Below the pieces are notes generated by a model. The model was not told the origin of the DNA, ran no database searches, and saw only the letters and a list, made by a program, of their open reading frames with translations. DNA of 64,000 bases from Hymenopellis radicata. Its lineage: Eukaryota > Basidiomycota > Agaricomycetes > Agaricales > Physalacriaceae. The stretch lies in contig JADNRX010000280.1 in NCBI GenBank assembly GCA_015501595.1, positions 1-64,000 of the forward strand, read 5' to 3'. Below are positions 12,262 through 25,532 of the stretch, one piece after another. Positions within the stretch are counted from its first letter, which is position 1. The number at the start of each line of letters is the position of its first letter. Position numbers and translations under genes: made by a program.

Positions 12262-13395
12262 GCCAGGTTTTGAAGAGGTAGTAAGAGGTTAAGCGGGTAA
12301 GGTACCGAACGAGCCGGGATTCCCTTTCACGCTTCCATTGCTTACTTATTACTATTCATGAGGCAACGCCTGACGTGTCGCCCCGAACGTCGTGGCGGCG
12401 ACTCCCTTCATGATTGCAAGATAGAATCAGGTTCTACCGCAACACGAGGCAAGATTGGCGGATCTTCCGAAATCTCGCTGAGATCCAGCGGCAATTGACA
12501 GCCTGGCCCGATCGTTCATGACCTGGAGGTAAAATTGGGAACTGGACGCGACCATTTCCTCGGAGAAGCGTGTTTATTGGGAGACGCCACATCTGGATCT
12601 CAGCGCGCGACCGCAAGGCGCGTAACTTTGAAGCCTATGTCAGAAAAAGTGAATGGGCTTCAGACGCGAAATCGGAAGCACCCGCGAACGATAAAAATGA
12701 CGCCAATCAGGTGGGAAGGCACCGAGCATTGTGAGTAGGCGCTGGTCATCTGCTGGAGATTGTAATTAAAGACTCATTGACAACCAGCAGGATGGCGCTG
12801 ACCTTCGCGGAATCGGATGAAGATGTGCAGTGTTCATCGATTAGCACGTACGGTAAGCTGTAAAGTTGTGGAGCGGGATTCCCGAGGAAGTGTTATACAT
12901 ACATATCCTTTGAGTTTTTAGATCTGTCAGGTAGCAATTCAGATACCGAGAGTCACCAACGTGTAAATAAGATACAGTGCGTATCGCAATTAATCTGCGA
13001 GGTAGATAGACGTCCAGAGCCAAGTTCTGACAAGTGACAGATCCTGGGACGTTTCAGAACTGAATCTGGGCCGAAGCCTTGGCGAGGCAAGGAAACGAGT
13101 CGACGTCGGCATTGAGCGCTGTCGTAGACTCGGTTGGTCCCGCAGAATGTCACTGGATGCGTCATTGCCGCTGTATTGCGGGCCCTAATCCGCGTCGGAG
13201 GGAAGAAAGAAGGACGCCATGCAGCATGGCCGCGGACTTGCCTATTTGAAGGTGGTGGTCGGTGGAAAGCGCGTTGGGCGGTGCTCGAACGCGCTCGCTG
13301 GCCCCTCGAGAACCCGGCAGGCAATTCTGAGACTAGGCAGGCAAGACTATCTTCCTGACCACCATCCAAAAAATTCTCGAGTTCACTAAACCGAG
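12262..13395. other. No recognisable gene
   Basis: Upstream region of two divergent genes (PAS protein on minus, TRM61 on plus). A 138-codon minus-strand frame (12953-13369) shows no motif and is not called. Confidence 0.45.
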
Positions 13396-14734
13396 ATGTG
13401 GTCCACCGAACGCACGATATCCGACGGGGACGTAGTCATTGTATGGCTAGTAAGTGAATACAACTTGATTAGCCCCTTCCCAAGCTAATCCAAACAAAAA
13501 AAGACTAGGGACATGATCCAACCTCTTCAGATTCAGGCTGCAAAGGACTTTAACAGCAGGTTCGGAAACTATAGACAGTCAGATTTTATTGGAATTCCGT
13601 ACGGCTCCAAGGTTGGCGCCAAGAATGGAAAAGGCTTTGTACACCTCCTCCGCCCAACCCCAGAATTATGGACCATGGCCCTTCCTCATCGAACCCAGAT
13701 CCTGTACATAGCAGACATCTCCTTCATCACATCGTACCTTAATATCCACAAGGGAAGCACCGTCATTGAAGCCGGTCCGTACCTTTTGGTGGCGTCACCC
13801 ACAGCGAATCCTCATTAAATGCCCCAGGCACTGGCTCTGCATCATTTTCCCATTCAGTCATACGCACTATCGGCTCCTCAGGCCACCTGTGGTCTTACGA
13901 GTTTCACGAGGCGCGCGCGGAAAAAGCCAGGTCGGTGACTCTCTCATCATACTTTCATCACATCCTAAACATTCTCAGAGAGGAGTTCACGCGCCACGGC
14001 TTCCTCGACATCGTCACTCTCACACACCGAAACGTATGCAAGGACGGTTTTACAGTAACAGACACTGCAGACAGTCGTAAGCCCTTTCCGCTATTCGTCC
14101 AGTATTTATACCCATCGCGCTCTCGCAGTCTTCCTTGACATCCCTGCCCCTTGGGATGCCATCGCCCATGCGAAAACCGCTCTCCGCAAGGACTGCATCA
14201 CGCGTATATGCTGCTTCAGCCCATGCATGGAGCAAGTCCTACGCACCGTGAACGCACTCAAACGAATCGGGCTTCACGGAGATAACCATGTTCGAAACCC
14301 TTCTCCGTCCGCACGATGTCGCACAGGTACCAGTGCCGCTGAAGATTGGCGAAATCTCGGAACGGCTGAAGAAGGCAGAAGCGCGGCGGGAGGTCAAGCG
14401 GCTCCGGCAGATTGCGCAGAACCAGGCCAAAGGGAAGAGAAAACGTGAGGATGGCGAGGATGGCGAGGGTGAGGCCGAGGGAAAGAGGGTGAAGACGGAG
14501 GAAGAGAAGGGAGACGAGGTTGTGGAGATGATGCAGGAGACGATTGATGATGGCGAGGAGACACAGGTGGACGAACCGGAGACTGAGAAGATGAGCGTCT
14601 CGAAAGTTATGTCAGAAGTCAGAGGGCATACGTCCTACCTGACTTTTGCTTCTCTTATGCCTGCGCATCCATCCATGGTATGTGTTTATTCATCTCCATG
14701 CCCGAGACATTTGCTGACGGTTGTATAGTGCTGA
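13396..14734 (+). CDS. TRM61: tRNA (adenine-58-N1) methyltransferase catalytic subunit
   Basis: Catalytic subunit of the nuclear TRM6-TRM61 complex that makes m1A58 in tRNAs, including initiator tRNA-Met. Exon 1 starts MWSTERTISDGDVVIVWL. A 5' intron ending in an A-run then AAAG joins to TRDMIQPLQIQAAKDFNSRF. Family motifs follow: GIPYGSKVG, GFVHLLRPTPELWT, HRTQILYIADI, the SAM-binding VIEAGTGSASFSHSV, YEFHEARAEKAREEF, TLTHRNVCKDGF, FLDIPAPWDAI and RICCFSPCMEQVLRTV. A Lys/Glu-rich tail and the end SYLTFASL close the protein. One apparent frameshift lies at 14269-14271 (ATCGGGCTTC): reading passes from ALKRIG to FTEITMFETLL only if one G is removed or two are added. The last intron puts the stop at 14732-14734. 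Confidence 0.92.
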
Positions 14735-15505
14735 CCATGCATCGATTGCTGCAAATAGGCTCCCCAGTTAGATGACTTTGAACTATATTTTACCTGATAG
14801 GCCGAATTAGCTTGCCAAAGTCAGTTTGACAATACTATGACTTGCCTGAGGGAACTCATTGTCTCCTTGCTTGCAACTTTATGTTAACAATGTGGCACCA
14901 AGGGGCAAGATAAGATAAGCTTATGGCGCTATTCAGTGTGAGGACTAGGAAACCCAAAGTGCAGTTTTTTCTTTGGTGTTTGTCGAAGGCTCGGAGTCGG
15001 TGTGAGCAGGCTCGCCGTGAGGTTGGGAACGGTCACGTCTCAGCAAGTGGAAAGGAACCTCAACGGGAGCCGCGTGTGGCGTGAAAGCCACTTGTGAGTG
15101 CCAGACCGAGACTTGAACATCGGTGAAGGGGCAGGAACCCGAGGGAAACCAACCAATTTTCCCCACCAATGCTATAGAGTGCAGCTGGGGATGGTGGGTG
15201 GGAAACACTGAAAATGAGGAGGAGGAGATGGAGGCAATGGCAGTGAGAAGAAAGAGAAGAATTTTGGGACAGTATCGCGTCTCCCCAAATTGTCTATTTC
15301 GCGTGGCTACTCGGTTGCTACTTGTACGGACTGTAACGCCACACTTGTCACCGTGACGTTCACGCTGTCATCTCATCTTATCCTCTGATAAGCCTGCTCG
15401 TTCCTCGCTGTCGGCTTATCGCGATATGAGATACAGTATAGGTTATATTGATTACAAAGCTACCTACATACTGGACAAACTGTTCAGAACTAAATGTAAC
15501 GGGGT
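14735..15505. other. No recognisable gene
   Basis: Convergent intergenic region between TRM61 and the F-box gene. Short frames only, no motif. Confidence 0.5.
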
Positions 15506-17120
15506 CTACACATAAACAAAACAAGAACGGTATCGCCTCTCGCTTTTAGGCTGAACCTCGCGGATCGATATGTCCAACTGCTTCCTCGCCTTCAACCGCT
15601 TCAGGTCAATTCTGTGCCGCCCATCGAGCTTGATCACGTTCTCGGGCATCGAAGAAGTGAACCCGATATCAATGGCGAGCGTGGCCTTCCGCGCACGAGC
15701 CACGTGCATAAAGTTGTCTTCATCTATCCAGCGAAGATAACGGGGCGACGTGTAATCATACACCGACAACCTCTTCAAGGCCGGCATGCAGTAGCATGCC
15801 AATGAGTTTATGAAATCCGATATGTACTCACTCTGCCCTCGGTCGTTTTTGTACAACGCGGTAAATTCAATGTTAAGCTCGTTTAGGCTGTCGATTTTGA
15901 ACAACGCCCCGATGTCGACTAAATTGCAGTCCCGTAGCGTTAGCACTGACAAGGAGCACTTGGATACCAGCACTAGGTCCCGGACGCCACCCAAAGCCAA
16001 GACCAAACCGCTCTCGATATCGGGCTGCTGCTCGCCGTCGATGGTGAGGTTCTGGAGTTCGGGAAGGTTCAAGCATCTCAAGAGTTCCCCCTCTGACGTT
16101 TTCAGGGTGGAAATGGTACGATGTAGCCGCATGGGACAAGTACCAGGCGCGAAGACTTCGGGGAATGCCTCCAAGGATTCAAGCAGAGGGCAGGCGGATA
16201 TGATGGCTAGGACATGGCATCGAATGCTGGTACACTCGAGAGACCGAAGTCGAGAGGTTGGAATGGGGACCATGTCAAGCAGGTTTTGCTTGCCGAAGAG
16301 CTCTAGCCTAGTGAGAGAGGGACAACTTTCAAAGGCGTCGATCGTTATCCAAGGAAATGTCTCGAATGAAAGCGCAAGGGTGGACAACCTTGGAAGCCGA
16401 CCACGAATGGCGGAGAGACGAGAGACGAGCCTCTGGGGAATATCATACAGAAAAGCATCTTTCCACTGCGATGAATGCATCATCAAGAGCGTCAGGATCC
16501 TGGCGGATGCCTCAGCATCCCCCTTCTCAAAATAAATTGAGAACCTGAGGTCGCGCTGGGTGCCAGCGCCTCCAAGACGCAGCGCATGATCTCGACGGCA
16601 TTCCTCCTCTTGTTAGCCGCTTCGAGATCGAGGTCCATTTGTAGCACCACAAGGTGCTACACGAGAGCACACTAGCGCGCCAATATCGGGACACCCGCGT
16701 GAGCGGCCACGGCATCCGCGACATATCGAAGATGTCGCGAAAGGCGCGTTCATCGGCAACTAAAACGTGCTCGAAAATGTCATGGTAGATCTCGGGGGGA
16801 ATCCTCCGGGTGGCGGATAACGCAGGGCGGAAACGGTGTTTCGCAGCTTCAGTGGCGGCTTTACGTTCTTGGGCCAATGCCAATTCTTTGGCAAGCCGCG
16901 AGATGGCCTCGTCCAACTGAGCAAGAGGCGCGTCAAAGGAGGTTTCCCAGTCGTGGATCAGGCTCTGATCATGGTCGTTCGGGGATTGGTTACCATGAAG
17001 GAGGGGGTCGAGCTTTGTCGCGAGCAGGTTATGCCCAGGTGATAGGAGAGCCTCCGATGGGTCCACGGTGTACACGGCGCGCGGATCAGAGTGAAGGCCT
17101 GCCCTGGCTTGAAGGGACAT
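15506..17120 (-). CDS. F-box/LRR-type protein
   Basis: Typical Agaricomycete F-box architecture. An N-terminal coiled coil (LAQLDEAISRLAKELALAQER) precedes a degenerate F-box (RRIPPEIYHDIFEHVL ... LTRVSRYWRASVLSCSTLW). A long C-terminal region of leucine-rich-like strands follows (RLSTLALSFETFPW, SLTRLELFGKQNLL, LPELQNLTIDGE and so on). Such proteins are presumed substrate adaptors of SCF ubiquitin ligases. Two single-base frameshifts separate the F-box from the LRR part: 16647-16648 and 16569-16570. Each is repaired by one extra G on the coding strand, giving DLDLEAANKRRNAVEIMRCV and then RDLRFSIYFEKGDAEASARI. The gene is therefore probably one unit rather than two. Substrate unknown. Confidence 0.7.
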
Positions 17121-17477
17121 GGCTGTTGTCTTCGGTTCGCGGGGCTACCAGCGCTGAAAGCCTAAAACGCGTCGATTTGTCCTACAGTCAATGAGCATGT
17201 TACAAATGATATGAGTAGCGTAGAGGACGTAGACGTACCGTTAATTTTCTCTCCAGACGATACAAATGAGGTCTGTTCACAGAGCAGACTCAAACCAACG
17301 AGTGGTGGCAGGGGACCAAGCGGGGGAGATGTGTCAAAGAACAAGAAGTGCTTTTGCTGTGTTCAGTCTCCCTGAAAATGCCGTCGGCAACACGGCTTCT
17401 TTCAACAGATTTTGTCCGAGACATAAAAGATTTATTGTGGTTCAAGTACTGGCAGGAGAGTAGTATGAAGATGAGAT

Positions 17478-20164
17478 CTAGAGTTTAGACGACTGATGCA
17501 CAAGATTTCGGGCTACATCTCGAAGCTCCCGGCGAAGCAACTTTCCACTCGGCGTTTTCGGCACACTTTGAGTAATTTCAACATGATGGAGGTGCTTGAA
17601 CGACGCCTTGTTTGCTGCAACATGCTAGAATTGAGATCAGGTTCCAGAAGACAAAACATGGCAAATGTTGAGTTACCTCCATGATTGATGCTTTGACAAC
17701 GTGTGCGCCGTTGGTATTAAGTGCCTCCAGTCCTTTGCAGTGAGAACAACGAAAGCAAGGGGAACTTCTCCCTTGTATGGATGTGGAACCCCGACTACGC
17801 AGACGTCTGCAGCGTAGGGATGGTCTAAAATACACCCTTCCAGCTCCGCCGGCGCCACTTGCAAGCCTTTGACCTTATGAGACTTGTCAAAATTCAAAAT
17901 AGGCGACGGGCTAAGAAGTCAACCTTGATGATTTCCTACACAATGTTTCACGATCAGAAAATGGGAATCCACGCGTGAAGTGAAATACCTTCAATCTGTC
18001 AATGACGACAATTTCCTCATTGTCGTCAATCTTGACCAGATCACCAGAACGTATCCAACTTGACAGGTTTATTAGTGTCTTACTTATACTTCTGGAGGAG
18101 ACTTTGAATGTCGTCGCGTACCCGTCTACGAACGTTTCTCGTGTCCTACACGACTTTTTATTAGCTGTAGGTGGTCATGAATCAGGAAGAGGACTCACGC
18201 CGCATCATTGTGCAAGTATCCGATTGCAGCGGCAGGCGTTCGAATGTACAGTTCGCCTTCTTCGTTATAGCCAGCGAGTGTGCCGTCAGCCTTGACTACT
18301 CGACCGGCCGCGCCAGGAGCGAGTACGCCTCCATATCTACCGCATTTCTCTTGAACTGGACACATCGACGCTACGCCTGTCGCCTCAGTAGAGCCTGAAG
18401 AGTTCACCGATTCAGTCTTATACAGAAAAGGAAAGCGAGGATATCGACCGTATGCTTGTCCAATGTAAACATCCGGCATCAGCTGAATCAGTTGTTCGTA
18501 CAGTTCGGCTGCGAAGCACGATTAGCACTCCGCTACTAACTCGCAATCACACCACATACGTACCTGACAGAGGTGCAGCAGCACACAATACAACCCGGAC
18601 AGTGGAGAGATCGAATTGCTTTACGATAGGATCCTATTCGCGTCCGTCAGTCGAAGGCTTCGAAAATGGGTGGGAGTCATACCTTGCAGAGTAAGACAAC
18701 CTGTGGCGGAACTACCATCAACGAAGTAATCTTGTGACGAACAATGCTCTGCAACATGTCCATGAAGTGGAATTTTGGTACCACGACCACAGAGATCTAA
18801 CACGTATCGGTCAGAACCGCACTGAAAGTATATTTACAATGTCCACATACACCGGAGAACATGTTGAAATGTGTCTAAAGAAGTCAAGTTCGCAGTATTG
18901 AAGAATGCTTACGTAGGCGTACCACAAGAACAAGACCATAAATGTCTGTAGTAATACAGGTTAACTTTAGTTGAGACCGTTCACGACTTCACGTACGAGA
19001 AAACGGCAAAACGGCAAGACAAGCATCCCCAGGACGATACCTGAGCTTATCCCAGTCATCGTAAGGCTCTGACACTCTATTGAGCGTAGCGATCTGAAGC
19101 ACATTCGCAATGAACGCGTAATGCGAAATCTGGACAATCTACAAAAGAATATCAATTTAGCCGCCCAATGCCATTCAATGCATCCCAGGATTACACGCCT
19201 TCGGTGGACCTGTAGTACCGCTCGACGAGCTGTAAAATGCGACTTTTGTTTTCCCTTCACCAGGATTCAACTTGACCTCCTTCAACCGCTTGCCAGACTT
19301 GAGTCCGTACTTGATGACCTCTTCCAGTCCGATGAAGCCGGTGGGAGGAGTCGCCGATCTCGGAGAGTCCTGGTCGAGAAGGACGATGATGCGGTCTGGC
19401 GGGAAACCGACTCCACGAATGGTGGGCAAAAAGTCCACGTGCGTGATAATGAGCGACGCCCGAGATAGCTCAATGTGTTGGGCGAGCTCGGGGATGGTCA
19501 GCGCGGTGTTGCACGGGCTGTAGTACTCGAGTTATTGTTTGTTTGGGATAGAATAGCGTCTTGGAACACGTACGTGACAATGCCTAGAAGGCGATGGACT
19601 GCCCACATGCAGATAGGATAATCTTAGGATTGTTGGACCAGACTCTAGACGGCGCCGTATGAGTCTGGGCTTACCTATATGATTACTGCTGAAAGAACAG
19701 TACTGGAAGCCTCGGCGTCAGATGATATGAAGCCAGAAGGCTACCGCCGACACGCTCTTACCGGAGTCGCCGTCGCCTTGAAAAAGCAATGAGGATTTAG
19801 ACAGGACGACGAAGACAAAGTAGTAACCTACCGATTGAATAATTAGTCTGCAGACCAAGAGCAAGACCAGTCGTCCGCCTTCGAATCTAGAGCAACCCTA
19901 CTTAGTAGTGTGCGCTTTAAAATGGATGTATCTTGCCTCCTCCAAGCCCATTGCTTGCCCACTTTTGTCGGCAACTAGCCATGGAACACCATTCGGTCGC
20001 TGAGGTCGAATGGGATGCTGATAGTCAAGAATGAACTGGGGAATCGTGAGGTCGTCAGGAATCTCAGGGAGCTGGCCCGAGCTTGAAGGCGCCTGAAAGG
20101 TGGTCATTAGTACCACGTCGGGTGGAAGCAGAGGATAAGAGAGAATACTGATCCACGCTGACAC
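17478..20164 (-). CDS. 4-coumarate-CoA-ligase-like acyl-CoA synthetase (AMP-binding)
   Basis: ANL-superfamily adenylating enzyme activating a carboxylic acid to its acyl-CoA. The phosphate-binding motif FYSSSSGTTGPPK is present, followed after an intron by ISHYAFIANVLQ and RYRPGD. The adenylate motif is restored by splicing as GQAYG-STEATGVASMCP. Then come GELYIRTPAAAIGYL, WIRSGDLVKIDD and the hinge/catalytic region DRLKE..KVKGLQVAPAELEG. The C-terminus has TPSGKLLRRELRDVARN with the conserved lysine. N-terminal exons between about 19560 and 19900 are poorly resolved. The join after GTTGPPK appears to need a GC donor (or a one-base change) to keep frame. The start is chosen at 20164, though MTTFQAPSSS (ATG 20107) is equally good. 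No peroxisomal signal is obvious. Confidence 0.82.
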
Positions 20165-20537
20165 GTTGAGATATATTTTTGGTAGCCGCGCTGGGCATCA
20201 CCGTTTCCCATGATCTCCATATACTGGCCGCCTCATGTAGAAGCTATGGTCCATGGATGCAGATGTGCGTCTCCATGTTTCGGAAGGCTGAGATCCCGAG
20301 TTCAAATTCGTGGTCGTCGCAGGGAGAACGTCCTACAACTTTACAAGGAAACCACTGAATGGAAACCGACTACTCTTTTTGGAAAATAGCCGTCGGTTTG
20401 CCGTCGATTGGCCGTCGATCGTGACTTTCTTTACTTCACTACACGTGGCCCGAAAGCCTGTCGTCTTATCCACAAGACGAGGGTTATCCACACCACCACC
20501 ACCACTATCAGGAACCGTCGCAGACAACCCTTCTAAC

Positions 20538-22672
20538 ATGCCGCCCTACCCATATAAAGGGCCCGGCATCTGCGCAGACTTTGCCCGACTTGGTTATCGG
20601 GAGAAAGGTGCCTCTGTGGCTTCTAGCTTCGTGCAGAAGCACAAGATTGCAGACCTTTTTCGCGCTCTCGACTCCGTATGTCTCCCAAAGGACTACGAGA
20701 TCTCAAGGACGCGCCATGCAGGCTAAAGCTCTCGGAGGATGACTTGCAGAAAGTCTTTGCAGCCTTTGACGCGTTGATGGTGTACCAACCGCTTACCGAC
20801 AGGGTGGAGCGCAGCGTAAAAACCTTACAGAATCTCCTGCTGGATACCTGGCGCAACGGCGCGTGGAAATGGATAGTCTTCTTCTACAATGGTGGCCTGG
20901 ATCTCAATGATACTCTTGCCAATCCGGAGCGCCCATTCCCCTTCCCCGAGTCCATCTGCGTCATAACAGTCTTCGCCACCCTGAAAGGCGCGACGATCTC
21001 GACTTCTCTTTGCAAAGAAGTGATCAATTGCCCTACGGTTCTTGGTATCATTGGGTATATGTGGGTGGATGATCCGAAGCTGGAGCAGTTCCCCGACCCG
21101 CACACTGTGCAAGAAGAGCTAACAGTGGCCATCCAGAACGTTAGTCTCGATGACAAGCGACCACGAGAAGATGAGGCGAACAGTCATCGCATTATATTCG
21201 AAGCTGCTGAGCAACGCGCAGGCGCGAAGACCGTAATGAAGAAAGCCACTGCCCATCTCGAACGCCTCATCGTAGGTCCAGTGTTAGATGCCAGCGAGAT
21301 CCACAAAGACGCGTATCTTCTGAATCGCTTGCCAAGACGCCGAGCTTATGCGATGCCCTACACAAGGTCGGGACATTGGCCGTCGTGGGAAAGGCCGTCG
21401 GTGCGCTTGCTGAGGCGACAAGAACCACAAGGTTGCTCCCAACGAAGTCAAGGCGCACAAAGCGGCAGAGATGCTTATCGGCCTGGTTCTCATCGACTAT
21501 CTGCTGTCCGCCGATGATAGTGTGGTGAGCCTGGTCAAGGCTGTCGACGAAGGTCTCATCAAGCATCTCTGGACTGCACGCTGGCAGTTTGCACGTCATG
21601 AAGGGTGTGTTTCCGCGATTTCTCACGTCGTTGACCTAGCTGTTGGTTCGTGCCATGATAATTCTTCGCCTACGGGGCCTGACGTTTTATAACTAGGACC
21701 AAGTCTCATTTTTCGCTCCGTATTGCATGCTGCAGAGCAGAGCATCAACAGATCAGGTCTTCTGAAGCCTATAAGAGCTGTGTCCGAGGAACAGGACTCT
21801 GTTTGGTTTGATTTCTTCGATCACTATTGGACGCTACTTCAGTATCGCGACGACAACGATGAGGTTGAAGCCAAGATGAAATGTGCGAACAAGAAGGTGC
21901 AAAAACTTTCCATCTTTGGGTATGCTAATAGCCCTGAAAGTGTGAATAGTGTGAGACGCGAACGATGAATCCACTGCCCAAGCTCAAACGCTGTGGACAA
22001 TGCGAATACACGAGGTGAGCTTGGCACCTCTTGTCATTTAAAACCTCTTTACACACCATTTTCCAGGTACTGTAGCGACAAGTGCCAGAAAGCGGACTGG
22101 CCAAAGCACAAGTCGCATTGTTCCACTTTCAACGAGAAGGGTATCTAACTCTGATGACACTCGTAGCCTGTTTTTTGATCATTCTCTCAGACATCCATCC
22201 CGCGCAGGACCGCGACTTCGCCCGCAACGCTGCAGAATTTGAGGCGGAGAGCCGCATGGACTACATCCGCCAGCATGTCCCGCCGGGTGTCGACCCCGTC
22301 ATCATCGTTGACTTCACAACCATGAAACGGTATCTCAAGATTGGCGGCATCCCGCAACCGGACGCTTCCAAAGAGGCCACCGTCGGCATTTATGCCAAAG
22401 TGCAGTTTGGGAAGAACGTTGTCCAGTCGCTCGGCGCGGTCGCCGCGTGGAGCGAGCTCAAGGAGGCGGGCTCGGAGCGCGGATACTGGTACAAGCCTGG
22501 CACGAACGGACACCCACTGACCAAGTCGATGGCGCGCGCGAACGAGGCAGAGAGTGCGTTGGTGCTTCCCGGGGAGAGCAGTAGTAGTAAGAACAAAAAG
22601 AAGAACAAAAAGAAGAAGAAGAGCACGGCTGAGCCGCAGCCTGAAGGGGAACCCACGCCAGAGGTGGACTGA
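20538..22672 (+). CDS. MYND zinc-finger protein
   Basis: The chosen start gives MPPYPYKGPGICADFARLGY. A long helical region follows (KLSEDDLQKVFAAFDALMVY, VLGIIGYMWVDDPKLEQFPD, MLIGLVLIDYLLSADDSV). Near 21990-22140 an intron-split MYND finger reads LPKLKRCGQCEYTRYCSDKC then QKADWPKHKSHC. The tail ends in a Lys-rich KNKKKNKKKKKS stretch. MYND fingers bind proline-rich peptides; this large Agaricomycete family has no defined role. Frame is lost at 21330-21331 (NR to LAKTPSLCDALHKVG) and at 21416-21417 (ALAEA to DKNHKVAPNEV). Both are cured by one extra G. The jump near 20672 can be explained by a very short 32-nt intron starting GTATGT, or by another indel. Confidence 0.72.
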
Positions 22673-23857
22673 ACGTGGCGGTGTTCTTGACTTGTACGAT
22701 GCTTCATGTATCTTCGCTTTGACCCAATGCACTGGGTATTCTTGTTAAAAGCTGCAGAAAAAGAATTCAAAGAAAATGCATCAAAATTAATGCATCCTAT
22801 AGGTATGTTGGCTTGCAATTTCAATCGCCCGTGACTCCTACAGGTTTATTCGCCCATCGCTCCCACATAGCTAATAGGGGCCGGATGACCATGCTTGAAT
22901 TGTGACACCAACCTATTGGCGTCGGCTCGACAGGCTCGAGGTCGAGGCATCTCTCGACGCGGCGATGAATGTCTGGGAGTTCATGCAAATCTTCCTCTCA
23001 AAACGAGCGATTTTCACATTTACAGAGTAAGGAGCTAGTAGCCATCTGGACCGAATCGTATGGCCAGGCGGTGTTGAGGATGTTTGAGCAGACGATTTAG
23101 GAGACTAGAGCGGTGCGGCGGGCGTCAACCTTCAATACCACACACTCTACTAAGACGTTCACTCTATCCTGTTTGTATCTCAGTCGTGCAATGTCCGCTC
23201 GTTTATCCAGTCTTCCATGTCCTCCGTCAATGGAGCACGTTGGGGTTTGTTCTTCCAATGCATACAGGGTATATGTGAAGGACGAGCTGTCGTTGGTAAC
23301 GCGGCAAGGACCTGAATCTTGAAGGGACCATGGAGCTCCTGTGATTGAACCAGAGCACGAGTGGCGCATCTTCGGAGTTGTTACGCGCCGAACAGTACTA
23401 GAAGAAGACGGCGCCTCCGTTGCTGTCAAGTTGACGTAGCTCTACGTAGCTGGATGCCTGCTAGACAGCAAGACCGTGTAGGCGCTCTATTGAGGGAGAG
23501 GGCAAGCGCGCAGCCGGCAAAGGGCGGGTGCAAATAGTGTGGCGGTCAAACAGTTCAACCGAGGGTCCCAGAACGGTCTTTGGCTGTGTATGCTTTGAGA
23601 ACGGCTACACGGCGGCTCAGCTTCTCAGCGCTAATCGAGGTGGAGTCGCCGCGACATCGTGATGGAAGAAAAAAGAGAACAAATCGGCAGTTTCCGAAAC
23701 GGTGAGTTGCGGTGCTTTCGCGTTCTGTAGCTTCAAATCCTGGAATATACTGGACCATATTCAGACTTATGAGCCAGTTGTATTTTTTCACTTTCGTGGG
23801 TACAACCAAGTTTTTTTTATACGAATCCCTCCGGGCTTAAAGAACCACCTTTAAAAT
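22673..23857. other. No recognisable gene
   Basis: Convergent intergenic region after the MYND gene and after the lipase. Short frames only, no motif or repeat seen. Confidence 0.5.
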
Positions 23858-25126
23858 TAACATCCCATCTCGACCCCATCGTACGGTCCTGAAGTGGTCT
23901 TGAGCAAGAGCATCTCTGATATGTGAACTGAGCAGGGAACGCACCTGTATGGTCCACAGTATTTCCTTCAAAGATGAAGTCAACATCTCCGGCGCTGCAT
24001 CGCTCATCATCATTGCCGTGTCCTGAATAGATAGACGTGAGGAAACTTCTCGATTCTGATACGCCACGCGCCTACCTGGGCAAGCTACCCATTTTCCAGA
24101 GTCCAGAATGTGCTTCTCTCCAGCGCAATGATGGTATCCCATGAATTGACCTACAAATAGATCTGCTGTGAACATACGTCCTGTACAACATCATCTGACT
24201 AACCGGGTAAGATGGGAAAGAGGTCCTCTCTGTTGATGACACGCGACACCGACACATGCGCGTCGACATAATCAGCAAACTCTTCATTTCCGACCTGCTG
24301 CGGGGTGAGTTCGTATACATGAAATGACGAAGTACGTACTCGAGGCATTCCGTAGGTGATAACGTTGATGTTGGCAGAAGGTAGTTTCAAGTGAGGTACA
24401 CGCCGTCAAGGAGGGCGATCGCGCCACCAAGCGAATGTCCCACAATTGTGACTGCGTTGGTTGAAAATGTTGACATGGCGCTTTTGACGGATGCTAGGAC
24501 CGTCGTCGCGGTACTTCAGACAATGTGAGCTATCACGTACACTAGGAGGAAGAAACCCCGTACTTTTCCTGCGCCTCTTTAAAGCCGCTGTGAACCTTGA
24601 TATCGGAGCTAAGGTTGGGGAACAGGTTATCGTCCAACTCGGAGAGGAAGAAGTCTCCATCAGTCAGGATGGGCAACCTGTAAATCACATCAATCAACGA
24701 TGAATTCCGAATCCAGTGTATTTCTGAACTGACAGATGGGATGTATCGGTGCCCTGATGCGCAACGATGACAGTGTTCAGGTTGGGGTCGTAGCCCACAT
24801 ACCAGAACTGCACAGAGTCACTATTGCCGCCCGATGCCACAGGCTTGAAGTCGGGATTGGCGTCGCAGTTTCCTGAGAGTACAGCAGTTCAGTGAGCTGT
24901 GATGAAGACGTGAAATGAGCGTACTGCCGCATGTCCAGGTCAAGGTCACAGAGGCGTCGCACCAAGCCGTGCTAGCATAATAAGTGTACGGTTTGAATGC
25001 AGCGATGGCACTCGCGCTAAGCGTGGTTATAGACTGCCTAGCTTCAAGAAGCGGATTGATAGGCGAAGAGAGGACGTGGGGGACAAGGAAGAACGCGCTC
25101 GACAACAACCCTAGGAGAGCGACCAT
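23858..25126 (-). CDS. Secreted class-3 lipase (alpha/beta hydrolase)
   Basis: Hydrolyses acylglycerols outside the cell. The N-terminus MVALLGLLSSAFFLVPHVLS is a signal peptide. The mature part starts near TTLSASAIAAFKPYTYYAST, typical of fungal class-3 lipases. The spliced chain contains FWYVGYDPNLNTVIVAHQGT and VHSGFKEAQ, then the nucleophile elbow TIVGHSLGGAIALLDG. These are followed by INVITYGMPRV, NREDLFPILP, the His-bearing MGYHHCAGEKHI and the C-terminal CSAGDVDFIFEGNTVDHTG. The last exon ends GPYDGVEMGC with stop 23858-23860. The Ser nucleophile and His are visible, and the Asp is expected near VDAHVSV/NREDLFP. Exons are many and short, and no frameshift was found. Confidence 0.85.
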
Positions 25127-25532
25127 GGTAGAGGACCTGGTTGGATCTCAGGCGCGACATACCACCTTCTTTATACCGGAGAAAGTCTATTACAATCATA
25201 TCGCCTGTCTTAAGGACTCAATTAAGGACCCAAGCTTCAATGGTATATTAGATCAAAGGTTTCCGGGAAGTCAGGAAATAGAAGGACACTCAATGACAGG
25301 AACATAGCCACACTGACTGAGAATGGCGAGAACAAAACGTGCAAAATTAAGCGCTGGTCTATGCAGCCATCACGGAAGGAAGAAGAGTCCGAAAGGGGCA
25401 CGGTTTACGAACTCGGGTTTGCCGAAATCTCATCATCATTATTCGGCACGGACCTATGGTTGATCTTGAACGTCCATCTACCTACCGTGTCTGGAAAGCC
25501 TGCATTGTGCTCCAGCTGCAGCGAACTCCATA

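Noticed and set aside
12953..13369. 138-codon minus-strand frame upstream of TRM61
   Set aside because: No domain, no splice partners and biased composition; probably promoter DNA.
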